Part shown: one piece after another, positions 32,575 to 43,979 of the stretch
Layout: every line of letters starts with the position of its first letter
Position numbering within the stretch: position 1 is the first letter of the stretch
Origin: Folioceros fuciformis
Lineage: Eukaryota; Anthocerotophyta; Anthocerotopsida; Anthocerotales
Direction of reading: 5' to 3'
Assembly: GCA_049999805.1 (NCBI GenBank)
Contig: JBNGIO010006150.1
Location: forward strand, 291,952-355,951
Length of the DNA stretch: 64,000 nt
Notes under the pieces: model-generated
What the model was told of the DNA's origin: nothing
Databases searched by the model: none
The model's input: the letters and a program-made list of their open reading frames with translations, nothing else
Translations under genes and position numbers: made by a program

Positions 32575-33813
32575 GGCCTACACATCGATACCCGATGGAA
32601 GTTAATGCCTGCCACAGCCCGTGCGGTACGGCTGTGCCAGGCCTTACGGCGCCATTTCGTTTCGCCCAACGACGCGGCCTTACCAGTTCTCATCCTCCGT
32701 CCCGTGAGTTGAACGCTGTCTTGCAGTGTGCAGTCATGCGATGGTAAACCATGCGTGCATGAACCATGTGCATGAACCATGCTCGGATCACGCGATAATA
32801 AACCAGGCGCTTATCCTGAGAGTTCCCGGTTACGATGAACTTAATGTGTTGAGAGCGGAAGGAACGCTAATGGAACGCTGGCTTTGAGAGCACGTTATCT
32901 TTTTGTCTCGCTGTTTCCTCTAGAAGCGTTGATTGCTTGTCTATCATACCTTGATGGAAAGCTTACAACAAGATGGACAAGCCGGTGTGAAGCACGCTCG
33001 GTTTCAATGAAAGGTGACAGACATATGAGCAAAGGAAGCCTTTGAAAGGCATGCCATCTATTTCTCTACCCGCTTTGTCCAGATGAGTCAAATGCTTTCT
33101 TATCATACTTCAATGAAAAGCTTACAACAAGACGGACAAGCCGGTATGAAGCGCGCTAGGTTCCGATGAGAGAAGACGGAGATATGAGCGAAAGACACCT
33201 TTGAAAGGCCTGTCATCTTTTTGTCTACCAGCTTTCCCCAGATGAGTCAAATGCTTTCTTATCAGGCTTTGATGGAAACCTTATAACATGACGGACACGT
33301 CGGTGTGCAGCACACCTGGTTTCGATCAAAGATGAAGGAGATATGAACCGAAGAAGCTTTTGAAAGGCACTTCACATTTGTCTGCCCGCTGTCTCCTGAA
33401 GAGTCAAATGCTTCCCTATCATACATCGATGAAAAGCTTACAACGAGACGGACAAGCCGGTATGCAGGCTACTTGGCTTCGATCAAGGACAACAGAGCTA
33501 CTACGAAAAGCTGCCTTTGAAACAATGGTCACAGTTTCCAAGTCACTACTTTTTTCCTTCTTCCTTGGCACTTCATCAAACCCTCTTAACCGTTGCAAAC
33601 TGTTTGAACTTCTTTCGCAGGCAGCTCTTGTAATGGCATTTGTGACCAAGGTGTCTCTCTCGGGCTCAGCTCACGGACGGAGGATGAAAACTGGTAAGGC
33701 CGCGTCGTTGGGCGAAACGGAATGGCTTTTGGCACCAGCCGTATGGCCTGGCACAACCGTACCGCACGGGCTGTGGCAGGCATTAACTTCCATCGGGTAT
33801 CGATGTGTAGGCC
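32575..33813. mobile_element. Foldback-like element: long inverted repeats around a 158-bp tandem array
   Basis: The left arm 32,575-32,708 is the reverse complement of the right arm 33,670-33,813 over nearly its whole length. For example ggcctacacatcgatacccg on the left pairs with cgggtatcgatgtgtaggcc on the right. The right arm has about 18 extra bases in the middle. Between them, four units of about 158 bp start at tatcat(a/g) in 32,942, 33,101, 33,260 and 33,417, each with a cttacaac-aaga-ggacaagccgg core. No coding sequence is seen, and I found no sure target-site duplication. The structure resembles non-autonomous foldback elements; mobility is inferred. Confidence 0.7.
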
Positions 33814-34240
33814 CTGCACCCACAACGGCTCACAACGGTAGCATACACATTTCCAAGGCTGCCACATGTAACATCATAGACTCGCCAGAATTTGTGTTGT
33901 TGCATGCCAGCTTAGATTTCGTTGAGTTTCCTGACCTACACACTGGTGACCAATATTCAATCCATTTGGAGACATGCACATGCATATGTCTGCAGGTTGG
34001 CTAACCGGTGGATAGCGAGCAAGCATGTACAAGTCCAATTGCAAATCCGGCTGTTCCGGAGAACCGAATCTGCCTCTAGTCGTCTTCCAAGATGTGATTG
34101 TGAATTTCCTCGTCCTTTCGAAAGGCCTTGTTACTGAGCGCTTTCAGGATGTGTCCAAAAATGTTCGGGGCACATGCGAACGCGGACGCCGCAACTCCGG
34201 CTCAGATTAGGCCCTCGGGGTTCGGGTTCATGCGAACCCA
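33814..34240. other. No gene seen
   Basis: Short open frames only, none recognised. Confidence 0.4.
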
Positions 34241-34244
34241 CCCT

Positions 34245-35398
34245 TAGTCCCCGCGGCCCGGTGACGGAAATGCGTCAGGTGCATATCGATCCTGGCGGCT
34301 TTGCCAGTGCCACACAAGTAAGGCAGTGGAAAGCGTGCGCATCTGCCTGGTTTGAAGAACTGTCGCAGCCCTTGTGTTGCTTGTTCATGGTTTGATCTTT
34401 CGGCTTGCTTTCAGGTGGACCAAGGGCACGTCAGGCAGTGTGGAACAATCTCATTGCGGACAGCAGTACTGGCAAGGTATGATGCTCTGGTGGCTGTGGA
34501 TTAGCTGTTGAATTCCAGAGCACCCAGGCACGGACTGACTCGCACTTAGTGCACTGCAAAACGGGGACAGCTGCTTGCTTTGAATCCTGGTCGAACCAGA
34601 TGCAGTGCAGATCCGCTGCCCTCAACCGTTCGTTCAGCCAGGGACTCTAGCCGCAATCATTCATTGGCTCGTTCATGCAGGGTGGGCATCCAGCCAGCAC
34701 ACCAACAGAAACAGATACGAGTGATGGTCATGGAGGTCTCGCCTCATTAAGTTATGATGCGGTCTTCAAGAGTTCCGACCGTTAGGAATGCATTTTTGAT
34801 CGAACTTGGCCCACTGCTGGAAGAGCGTCGGATTGATCATGGTGCATGCTAGTCCTCGGGACTGGAAATTTAATGCCAGGACTACAGCAGAAGGGAATAG
34901 TAGGATGTGCGAAGCCGTGATGCAGACCAGATTTAGTCCCCGCGGCCCGGCGACGGAAATGTGTCAGGTGCATTTCAAGCTTGGCGAGCTTGCCAGCGCC
35001 ACCCAAGTAATGCAGTGGAAAGCGTGCGCATCTGCCTGGTTTGACGATCTGTCGCAGCCCTTGTATTGCTTATTCATGGTTTGTTCTTTAGGCTTGCTTT
35101 CTGGTGGGCCAAGAGGACGTCCGGCAGTGTGGGACAATTTCATTGCGGACAGCACTACTGACAAGGTATGATGCTCTGGTGGCTGGAGGGTTAGCTGTAG
35201 AACTCGAGAGCACACAGGCACGGACTGACTCGAAGTTAATGGACTGCAAAAAGGGAAGAGCTGCTCGTCTTGAATCGTGGTCGAACCAGGTGCACTGCAG
35301 ATCAGCTACCCTCAACAGTTCATTCAGCCAGGCACTCTACCATCAATCAATCGTTCATTGGCTCGTTCATCCAGGGTGGGCAACCAGGCAGGACACCA
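34245..35398. repeat. Direct duplication of about 465 bp, 689 bp apart
   Basis: Copies 34,245-34,706 and 34,934-35,398 begin tagtccccgcggcccgg and end near gggtgggca. They are highly similar, with scattered substitutions. The spacer is unrelated. No coding role seen. Confidence 0.85.
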
Positions 35399-35399
35399 C

Positions 35400-36210
35400 A
35401 TTTTCCAGCACCTGAAAAATGATCTCATCACATTCCCCCTCCATAATAACGTGCTGCGCATCTTTGTACAACCGCAACGCCTTGACCTGGCTGCTGAGCT
35501 TCTCCGTCAGCGCCCAGAGATCGATCCGTTACCATGTCCGCCACCTAGTGCACCACGAGCAGTCTGAGGCAGACTCATCACATGCCAACGTCTTCTCTCC
35601 ATCCCCTTCGGATTTCTCGCAGCCCCAGCGCCCTCCGTAGGCGCGGGAAGATACTTGACCGACAACCCCTTGTCCCTGTACATCTCCCGCTTGTTCGGCT
35701 CCGTGAGTGCCCGCCACGCGAGATCCTTCTGCGGCACCAACTTCGCCTTGGGCAGCAAGACGAAAGGCAGCGTCAGCAGCTGCACCACAATCTACGGCGA
35801 GGTCTCCGCGGCAACCATCTCGCACACGGGCACCACCAGGACCGCGCCGTTTTAGGCCAGGCCTCCGGCTGCCCGAAGTGCGCCATGGCCCATGCTCTGC
35901 CCGAGCAGGAAGCATGGCAAGCCCTTCGCCCTCACCGCCCCGAAATGCTCCACCACGTCACCCACCATCGGGTCGAAGCTGGAAACATACCCGTGCCGCC
36001 CGGCACACAGCCCGAACTCAAGAAATCTATGCCAAACATGGCGCTATGTACCTTGCAATGCCCTGGGAGTAGAAGGTGCAACCGTCCCCGGACCCGTGGC
36101 AGAAACACAACACGCCCTTGGCCTTCCACCCATACCCGGGGTCGAGCCCTTGGTGCTGATGCTCACACGGAGGGAAATCTCCACAAGACCTTCCACCGTC
36201 CTTAGGGTTT
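35400..36210 (-). pseudogene. Caffeoylshikimate esterase / monoacylglycerol-lipase-like pseudogene
   Basis: Read leftward from 36,200: GYGWKAKGVLCFCHGSGDG-like start, then RHGYVSSFDPMVGDVVEHF, the nucleophile elbow LLGQSMG, a stop, NGAVLVVPVCEM, another stop, LPKAKLVPQKDLAWRALTEP, and near the left end LYKDAQHVIMEGECDE with the expected catalytic-His region. The order and the spacing match the plant caffeoylshikimate esterase/MAGL-like family of alpha/beta hydrolases, which act on acyl esters of shikimate or glycerol. At least two in-frame stops and several frame changes make it a pseudogene. No intact relative lies nearby. Confidence 0.8.
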
Positions 36211-37026
36211 AGCGTCAGGAATCCTACCCGAGAAGCGCAAATACCGCTGCTGCCCTGCCGCTCTCCTGTACGCTCTCCCGTTGCGCCCGAGTTAACAAGA
36301 GTCTTCGTGGACCCTTGAAGAGTGTGAATGACACAAACCCTAACCTCACTTTCCCAGGTTCTTTACAGGAACAAAGAGCAAAAGCGTAACTTCACTCTCA
36401 CAAAGCTCTGTCCCGAGACCGACTATGAACTCGAAGATATCACAACAGATTAACCACACTCTCAAGTTCTTTTCTAACCTACCGTGAATTCGAAAACATC
36501 CCGGACCAGAAACAACCCATCGGCACAGCATCCAAAGACAATCCCACCAGCCATGCCATCTTCGTGCTGGCTGTCGGATAGGCCAGGCCTACTCGGTCTA
36601 CTGTTCCTACCGTTTTAGGCTGCTGGAATCGTCGAGTTTGCACAAAAATCTCGGTGATGACTGTTCCTCTCGGAGTGAAACTGTAGGCCATGCCAGGAAT
36701 CATGGGACCGAGACAAGTACAAAATTAAAAACGGTCGTGGCTCCCAGCTTCGAGCATGCATCGTCCGAGACTGTAAGAAAACAGATTTATATTCAGATGG
36801 TAGGTCATTAGAGAACATACTCCCAGAGATGCAGGTAGTAGGAGAACAAAATAATGCAACGTGAGCGCCATGCAAGCACATTGAGAAACTATTAGAGCAA
36901 ATCCAGAGGGAACTTCTTCGTCGTTGCAGCTCGACCGCTGGTCTCTCGTACAGAAACTATGATGTACCTGCTCCGTCAAGAAGTAAAGCCGTGGGCTTAG
37001 AAATAAGTGGTGCAGTGCATATGACA
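36211..37026. other. Intergenic, 3' side of the C2-domain gene
   Basis: No gene seen. The right part should be the 3' UTR of the minus-strand C2-domain gene. Short open frames on both strands are not coding-like. Confidence 0.5.
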
Positions 37027-38289
37027 TTAAAAATCTCCACCATTGTCGTAGTCGTTGTCGTCGTTATCTAGTGCCTCTTCTATCAACAAGCCACCAAGCA
37101 GACCTGCCCCCAATCCCAATCCAAGTCCAGCAACACCAGCTCCTAGCCCTCCAGATTTATTAGGCTTCTGAGGTTGTTGAGGGTAGGGGTAAGATGCAGC
37201 AGGGACACCAGCATATGGCGGGTAGCCTTGATACATCTGAGAATACCCTCCTTGCGGACCGGTCTGAGGCAGAGGATAGGCTCCGGGAGGAGCATAACCG
37301 TAGCCCGGAGGAAGGGGATAGCCCGTGGGAGGAAAGCCAGATGGAGAAGGAATATAGCCTGCTTGGGAAGGAGCATAGCCTGGTTGAGAAGGTGCATAGC
37401 CTGCTTGGGGAGGAGCATAGGCCGGAGACCAGGGAGGAATATCTGCTTGAGAAATAAAGGGTGGAGGTGGAGGCATGTAGCTTGCTTGGGGAGGAGCATA
37501 GCCTACTTGGGGAGGAGGATATCCTACTTGGGGAGGAGGATAGCCCTGTGGAGCGGGAGGATAACCTTGTGGATACCTTGCACCAGCAGGAGCAGGAGCA
37601 GAATATGGCTGTGGAAGCAAACCCTGAACGTAGAGTACAGCACCAGGGTAAGGCGCTAATGATGGCTCCTTCGTACCTTCTCCCTTGGCTTCCACCTTCT
37701 CCGTCTTCCCACCTGCAGCACCAGTCTCCTTCTCCAACTCAGGCTTCGCCGCTGCTATAAGCGAGGAAGACTCTACAGCAGCGGCAACTGTCGTCTCCAC
37801 CGGAGAGGCACCTGTCGTAGGTGGGAGAGCAACCTCAGGTGTAGCAGTCGCACTCGCCTCAATTTCACCCGACCCGCCACCCTTGGGGACCAATGAGATG
37901 GCCAGATTGACAACTCCCTGCGTCCTTCCAGACGGACGACGGAGCTGGTAAGCCAGGTACTGCGTACTTGTGGAGTCGTCCTTCCACTCCTTAGTCACCT
38001 CCGTGAGAGGGAAGTTGGCAGTTCCAAGGGAGACCTCCCCGAACACGCCGTTGTGGAACACTTCGATCCCGATGGTCACCCCAGGGTCATGGAGATGTTC
38101 TTCTTGCACCTTGACCTGGAGAGTCTCGTCCCACTTAGGATTCTTCCCGCCTTCCATACATGCTGTGCTACTCACTTTCTGATCTGGATATATCCAAACC
38201 ACCAGGTAAGGGCTCATCTTCCCTGCCCATTTCACCTGCTTCAGCTCCTCCGCTGATATAACTTTGATCTCCAGAATTCTTTCCCCCAT
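37027..38289 (-). CDS. SRC2-like C2-domain protein
   Basis: Intronless, 420 residues, with the ATG at 38289 placing the C2 domain at the very start as in plant SRC2 proteins. C2 spans about 1-135 (LEIKVISAEELK, YLVVWI, NPKWDETLQVKV). The segment usually reading KMD-x-Y is KMSPY here, so at least one usual calcium-binding Asp is absent. A Thr/Glu/Ala-rich linker (about 140-215) leads to Pro/Tyr/Gly repeats of the GYPPPQ/GYAPPQ type (about 225-370). The end is a glycine-zipper-like hydrophobic stretch (GLGLGAGLLGGLL) and an acidic DNDDNDYDNGGDF tail. SRC2 proteins are linked to cold and other stress and to membrane association. Family is secure, the exact role here inferred. Confidence 0.9.
   Translation of the reverse strand: MGERILEIKVISAEELKQVKWAGKMSPYLVVWIYPDQKVSSTACMEGGKNPKWDETLQVKVQEEHLHDPGVTIGIEVFHNGVFGEVSLGTANFPLTEVTKEWKDDSTSTQYLAYQLRRPSGRTQGVVNLAISLVPKGGGSGEIEASATATPEVALPPTTGASPVETTVAAAVESSSLIAAAKPELEKETGAAGGKTEKVEAKGEGTKEPSLAPYPGAVLYVQGLLPQPYSAPAPAGARYPQGYPPAPQGYPPPQVGYPPPQVGYAPPQASYMPPPPPFISQADIPPWSPAYAPPQAGYAPSQPGYAPSQAGYIPSPSGFPPTGYPLPPGYGYAPPGAYPLPQTGPQGGYSQMYQGYPPYAGVPAASYPYPQQPQKPNKSGGLGAGVAGLGLGLGAGLLGGLLIEEALDNDDNDYDNGGDF
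37290..37600 (-). repeat. Coding repeat for the Pro/Tyr-rich segment
   Basis: Repeated plus-strand words tagcctgcttgggaaggagc and tagcctacttggggaggagg, in steps of 24, 27 or 30 bases, encode the GY-x-P-P-Q units of the C2 protein. Confidence 0.8.
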
Positions 38290-38312
38290 CGCAGCGACAA
38301 ATCTGCAATGTT

Positions 38313-38510
38313 AGCTTATCCTCCGAGATAATAAGAGACACCTCCAAGCTCGTAAGAGACGCGATCTTAGCTTATCCTGCAAAGCTCACAAGAATGGCCT
38401 GCAATCCTGGCTTATCCTCCAAGCTCACACGAAGAGCTGTCTTAGATTACACTGCAACGCTGAGGAGAGATGCAATGTCAGCGTATCCTCCAAGCTCACA
38501 AGTTAGAGAA
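38313..38510. repeat. Decayed repeat upstream of the C2 gene
   Basis: About four or five imperfect units with the words cttatcctccaagctcaca and agag-tgtcttag, 40-58 bp apart. It starts some 25 bases before the ATG of the minus-strand C2 gene, so it is likely in its 5' UTR or promoter. Confidence 0.65.
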
Positions 38511-38519
38511 TCTTAACAT

Positions 38520-41337
38520 ATCAGAGGGACAAGAACAGAACACACAAGACAGAGCCTTGAGAGAGAACACTCCTCCTCGCGTTGTCAGGACCTACTATCA
38601 TGAACGATGTGCGACAAGGTACGAATAAAAAACCACGTAAATGGAGAGCGGATTCTGAACTGGTTCAGATTTGTTTCCACCGTGTGGGGACACGCGTACA
38701 AGGCATACCAGCAAGGCACGAGAGCGTGTGGGGTCGCGGTGAAAGGCCCACAGCTGTGTGGTGTAGGGCTCGGCATCTTAGTGGCAACCTACTACAAACT
38801 TCCGATTTCAAGCTGCAAACTACCAATCCCATTGCCGATATACTCCACCTCCACCCTGGTTGCCGAAAATCCTTCCCGAGCGCCTTTCGTTTCAAAAGGC
38901 AGGCACAGTCACACAATCTTGTTGTGCATATCTGGATCCCACTTTCCAGCACTAACGCCACTCTCGGCGCTGGCCACCACATTGGCTGCCGCCGCTAACT
39001 GCATCCGCCCTGTCAAGCTTCCTTCTTCTGCTGGATTTCCAAGCATATGCTCTTCCGACTGTATTCTGCATCGACACTCAAACAGTGCACATGGAACGTA
39101 GCTTGAATTACAGGCGGCACGTAGAAATAGGGCCTCCAGACTCACAGACTAGCATCTGTAGGAGTGATCGGCTTCCCTCCCATCTCCTTCCTCTCCTCCG
39201 GCTTTCTACCGATTTTCTCACTCTTCCTCACCACAGTATCGTCATTGATAACTCTGCAAGAAGGCGAGAAACAAGCCAAATTGAACGTTCTTCTTCAGCC
39301 TCCAGCAATTCGGGCTCGTACCGAGAGGAACCTCCTTCGGCCGAAACCTACTGAGCGGTATCTTTATTGGCTCGCGGAACAATCCTTTCTTCCGGCCCCT
39401 CGGCCCCTGAGTCTGAGCATCACCCGAATCCCGGAAGAATTGTACCTGCGCCGACTCCGAAATGAAGTCCTGTTCCAGCGGCACGCCGGCCTTGTTTGCC
39501 TCCATTGCAGTACCGTCCGTGGAACTCCCGCTCCGATGAGGGTGATCGAACATGGGAAGCTAGCTCTGTCGATGATGCAACCTTGAAATCCTGGAAGACT
39601 TATTGGACGATTGTGAAATTGCGCGCTGTCATCATATGAGGTGCAATCCAAAGACGCTCAGATTGCACTTGTTGAAGAGGTGCCCGATGACAGAAATGTG
39701 CGGAGAGTTGCTGGCCATCGAGCCGCAGCCTGTGCCTTGCGGCCAACACTGCTGCTTACACGGCAGTTCAAGATGACTGGCAGTTACCGTCTGGACACGA
39801 CAACATGTATCCAGAATTTTTAGGACAACGCCTTGCCCACCTGTTCGAAGGGCTATGGAATACGATGTGCACGAGTGCAAAAAACGCGGAACAAGTAGAT
39901 CCACCAGAACCACTGAAAGCATTTTTTGCACAAGCATTGGAAGCAAACGCAAAGTGAATCTTGGACAAGTCGAACAGAAACAACCCTTGTGGAAGAATTG
40001 GACGCCTTTCGGACACTATGAACATATTCCTTTACGTCCTATTTACATACATCTATCCCATCCCATAGCAAACACTTACGCTTATGGAAGATCTCTAGGC
40101 TCTCATCATGCATGTCACTTCCATTGCAAGAAGAAGAAGAAGAAGAATGCAAGGATGTTAGCCATCGCAGATCGCATGCTAAGGTGGAGTGAAAACGTCC
40201 AGCAGACCTTCAGCCATGTTCACATTGATGGACCAGAAGGAAAGAGATGCGTTTTTTGTTTGAAGTAGACACTTCCACGTCCCGCTACCTTCAGGGATGT
40301 AGATACAGGAGTTCCACGTCGTGCTACCTTCCCCTCGTCCGGCCGATCGGGGATTCCCGAACTGTTTCTTCTGCAATCTGTAGGTAGTCATTACTAAAGA
40401 TGGAGGTTGCCGCCCAGAAAAAAAGCGACGTCGTGTCGCAGTTACATTCTCCAACTCCCTTTCGACTCCCTATGAGGGTAACTTTACCAGAAACTTGTGA
40501 CAATTGAGGCTCCCGATTCCCGAGGCCGGCAGACTACGTGACATGTGTTCCACCAAGTCGATGAGGTATCACAGGTCCGACAGTGCCCACCCACGGTCCC
40601 CGACGTGGCCGAACCATATGGGCGACGCTGGTTGGCATGGTCCCGGCCATGGTCGCCCAAGCTCTTGCGCATGCAAGGTCCATGCATGTGAAGGAAGGCA
40701 CCTGTGGCAGAGTCGCCAGTCAAGATGCGACGCCTTTGAAAGGTGTCTTCCCCTGGCACTCTGTTTGCAGTCGGGAGGCCGCCGCTCCTGTCAGCGTAGA
40801 GCGCCTGGCTTGCGGATGCAACGCTGTCCGACACTTGGCAGGTTGCTTCATTCAAATCTGTGCCCTGCCTGCCTTGTCCATAGCATTCCTTCCACCCCTC
40901 CCCTGCATTTCGATCGTCTGCATCGATTCCTTTGCATTCTGGCGCGGGCAGTGCCTCCAAGCCTGCTGCAAATGGCCGCCCGGTCTTGGAGGACGAGTAC
41001 CAGGTCCTTCTGGCGGAGGAGATCCTGCTCATCCTTCCAAAACGTTTGCAGATCTGATCCATTGCTGTGCATCTTCTTGCAGCAGGAGTGAAGAGTGTAA
41101 TATCCGGTGGTGCGGTGGTCAAAAGCCGGAGCGAAACTTGCCGCAGCATGAATTCTCCCCTCTCCCAGGCGGGTCAAGAAAGAGCAGCTGCAAAAGAAAG
41201 AGCAGCTGCAAAAGAAAGAGCAGCTGCAAAGGAATAAGCGCATGAGAGTGTACAAAATCCCTCGGAGCAGCTGCCGCTGCTGTGCCAGAGTCGGCTTTGA
41301 AACAGCTGCAGGAAACTGAATGGTCTGATCTGTCAGT
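38520..41337. other. No supported gene; intergenic between C2 and MFS genes
   Basis: Several open frames overlap on both strands (for example 41149-40484 minus and 40583-41245 plus), none resembling a family I know. A (gaa)n run lies at about 40,126-40,146. Three 18-bp units (aagaaagagcagctgcaa) at about 41,177-41,232 are probably in the 5' leader of the MFS gene. Confidence 0.5.
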
Positions 41338-43239
41338 ATGGAGAGAGCGGACCGGTACCTGAGATTCGTGGCGGATTTGGTGAGGAACCGTTGGTTCATC
41401 TTGGTGGTGAGCATGTGGATTCAGGCTGTCTCCGGCGCGTCATATAATTTTAGCCTGTACTCCGGAGAGCTCAAGGATGGCATGGGATACGACCAGCAAA
41501 CACTGGACACTCTCGGCTGGTTCAAGGATTTGGGAGAGAGCGTGGGAATCATCTCTGGCGTGCTGTACGACCGCTTCCCGCCATGGGGCGTTCTAGTGAT
41601 CGGAGCCGCGCAAAATTTGTACGGCTACACCATGTTGTGGATGACCATGACCGGCCAGGTCGAGCAGCCTCCACTCTGGCAAATGTGCTGCTACATCTGC
41701 ATCGCTGCCAACGGGCAAACGTACCTCCACACCACGGCTGTGGTCACCTGCGTCAAAAACTTCCCGATGAACCGCGGCATTATGGTTGGGATGATGAAGG
41801 GATTCTCCGGCCTCAGCAGCGCCATCTTGACGCAACTGTGGCTGGCCATCTACGGGCAGGAGCAAAGCAGCTTCCTCCTCATGGTGTCCTGGCTCAGCAC
41901 CGTGCTTCCCGTGGCCGTTATGTTCGTCGTCAGACCTGTCGAAACGCAAAAGGAGGAGCCGGACGAAATCAAGAACCTCCTCCTCATCTCCGCCATCGCT
42001 CTCTCTCTCTCCGTCTTCCTTATGGCAGTGATCATGGTGGAGGATTCCGTCAGCGTTGGAACAACCTGGAACTCGCTAATTGTGTTCGTCATTCTGCTCA
42101 TGCTTCTCCTTCCTGTAGGTGTGGCCATCAAATCGCAGTACAAGGAAACTACTCTCTCTTACTCCTCACTCAAGACTCCTCTGCTGCCAGATCGCCTTCG
42201 CCGGAACGAGGACGAGGTCCTCAATCCCAAGCACCGATCCTCCTCCTTCTCCTCCAACTTGAAACCATTGCAGGCTGATCCGTCTTCAAATCCGCACATC
42301 CCTGAAAACGTCTTCTACGAATCGGAAGCAAGATCATCTTCGCCAGCCAACCCTGACATCAATCAAACAAAGCTTCTGGATCCGGACGAGCTCGCCCCGC
42401 CTTCCAAGCCCCGTCCGCAGCGAGGAGAGGATTTCAGCTTGCTGGAAGCCATCAGTGGAGGCGACTTCTGGCTCCTCATGCTTGCATCCAGCTTAGGGAT
42501 CGGGTCAGGGCTGACAGCCATCGACAATCTGAGCCAGGTTGGGACATCGCTAGGCTACTCCCAGTCCCGCGTGCACACATTCGTCTCACTCGTCTCAATC
42601 TGGAACTTCCTCGGCCGAGTAGGATCCGGGCTTCTGTCCGAACTAGCTCTGCAAAAGCGGGGGATTCCGCGGCCCGCCTTCCTCGTCCTCTGCCTGGCCA
42701 TGCTTGCTGCAGGCTACCTGGTTCTAGCCGGAGCCTTCTCCGGCAGCCTCTACCTTGGCTCCATCTCCATCGGGCTGAGCTACGGCGGTATCTGGGCCCT
42801 CATCCCGGCCTGCACGTCCGAGCTCTTCGGCCTGCGGAGCTTCGGCACGCTGCTCAACCTGGTGTCCATCAGCAACCCGATGAGCGCCTACCTCCTCTCC
42901 GTCCAGATCGCCGGCTGCCTCTACGATATCCAAGCCACCAAGCAGGCCAACCTCAACGGAACGCCGCTCACGGCACGAATGCACAAGCGCCTCTTCTCCC
43001 GGGTCCCCCGCCTTTTCGCCACCGATGCCTCCGACCAGATCGACTGCACCGGTCCCCTTTGCTTTCGCCTCACTTTCACCATCATGGCCGCCGTTTGCCT
43101 CGTCGGTGCTCTAGCTGCCACCGTGTTGTACAATCGCACCAAAAAATTCTACCGCTTCCACCTCCACCAACGCTACGTCAACCCGGCAGCCGCCACCTTT
43201 TCACAACCTCCTCGTCATATCAAGGTCGAAGAAGTTTAA
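41338..43239 (+). CDS. Nodulin-like / NFD4-type major facilitator superfamily carrier
   Basis: Intronless, 633 residues. The N-terminal half is the plant Nodulin-like domain: RNRWFILVVSMWIQAVSGASYNF opens it, followed by a YSGELK…YDQQTLDTLGWFKDLG stretch, and hydrophobic helices alternate with short loops to about residue 265. A long polar loop (about 265-365, with many Ser/Pro/Asp) separates it from the second half. That half starts DFWLLMLASSLGIGSGL and includes NFLGRVGSGLLSE, which recalls the MFS signature. About twelve membrane segments can be counted. The C-terminus is short and basic with no retention motif that I recognise. Relatives are plasma-membrane or organelle transporters, mostly of unknown substrate. 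The ATG at 41338 starts just before the first conserved helix. Confidence 0.9.
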   Translation: MERADRYLRFVADLVRNRWFILVVSMWIQAVSGASYNFSLYSGELKDGMGYDQQTLDTLGWFKDLGESVGIISGVLYDRFPPWGVLVIGAAQNLYGYTMLWMTMTGQVEQPPLWQMCCYICIAANGQTYLHTTAVVTCVKNFPMNRGIMVGMMKGFSGLSSAILTQLWLAIYGQEQSSFLLMVSWLSTVLPVAVMFVVRPVETQKEEPDEIKNLLLISAIALSLSVFLMAVIMVEDSVSVGTTWNSLIVFVILLMLLLPVGVAIKSQYKETTLSYSSLKTPLLPDRLRRNEDEVLNPKHRSSSFSSNLKPLQADPSSNPHIPENVFYESEARSSSPANPDINQTKLLDPDELAPPSKPRPQRGEDFSLLEAISGGDFWLLMLASSLGIGSGLTAIDNLSQVGTSLGYSQSRVHTFVSLVSIWNFLGRVGSGLLSELALQKRGIPRPAFLVLCLAMLAAGYLVLAGAFSGSLYLGSISIGLSYGGIWALIPACTSELFGLRSFGTLLNLVSISNPMSAYLLSVQIAGCLYDIQATKQANLNGTPLTARMHKRLFSRVPRLFATDASDQIDCTGPLCFRLTFTIMAAVCLVGALAATVLYNRTKKFYRFHLHQRYVNPAAATFSQPPRHIKVEEV

Positions 43240-43319
43240 ATGTTAATTTCTTTGATGAAAAAAATAAATTAATTTGTTCTCTGCCACAATTTGTTCACAC
43301 CTGAACCTTTCATCTCTCC

Positions 43320-43960
43320 TCCTTCATGGGTTTATCCTTAGAGATTTTGCTCTCCTTAGGGATTTTGCTTTCGTCTCTCCGCCACATGGGTTTCTTCCTA
43401 GCAAGTGAGAGACCTTGCTTTCTTCTCGCCTCCTTCATGGGCCTTCATGGGTTTCTCCTTAGTAATTGAGAGACTTGCTTTCTTCTNNNNNNNNNNNNNN
43501 NNNNNNNNNNNNNNNNNNNNNNNNNNNNNNNNNNNNNNNNNNNNNNNNNNNNNNNNNNNNNNNNNNNNNNNNNNNNNNNNNNNNNNGAGACCTTGCTTTC
43601 ATCTCTCCTCCTTCATGTTTCTCCCTTGCAATCGATAGACCTTGCTTTCATCTCTCCTCCTTCATGTTTCTCCCTTGCAATCGAGAGACCTTGCTTTCAT
43701 CTCTCCTCCTTCATGTTTCTCCCTTGCAATCGAGAGACCTTGTTTTCTTCTCTCCTCCTTCGTGGTTTCCTCCCTTGCAATTGAGAGACCGTGCTTTCTT
43801 CTCTCCTCCTTCATGGGTTTCTCCCTTGCAATTGAGAAGCCTTCCTGTCTTCTCTTCTTCTTCATGGGTTTCTCCCTTGCAATTGAGAGACCTTGCTTTT
43901 TTCTCTCCTCCCTCATGGGTTTCTCCCTTGCTCCTCCTTCATGGGTTTCTCCTTTGCAAT
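43320..43960 (+). repeat. Minisatellite of about 49 bp, interrupted by a gap
   Basis: Units of 49-51 bp with the words gagagaccttgctttc, tctctcctccttcatg and tttctcccttgcaat, at least ten visible on the two sides of the N gap. Because the array is where the assembly failed, its true length is unknown. It lies just past the MFS gene. Confidence 0.9.
43487..43586. other. Assembly gap, 100 N
   Basis: Exactly 100 N, the usual placeholder for a gap of unknown length, inside the 49-bp array. Confidence 0.99.
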
Positions 43961-43979
43961 TGAAAGACGAGTGTCTCCC

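Noticed and set aside
40484-41149. 221-codon open frame on the minus strand
   Set aside because: It overlaps a similar-length frame on the other strand, has no family resemblance and unlikely composition; probably chance in GC-rich sequence.
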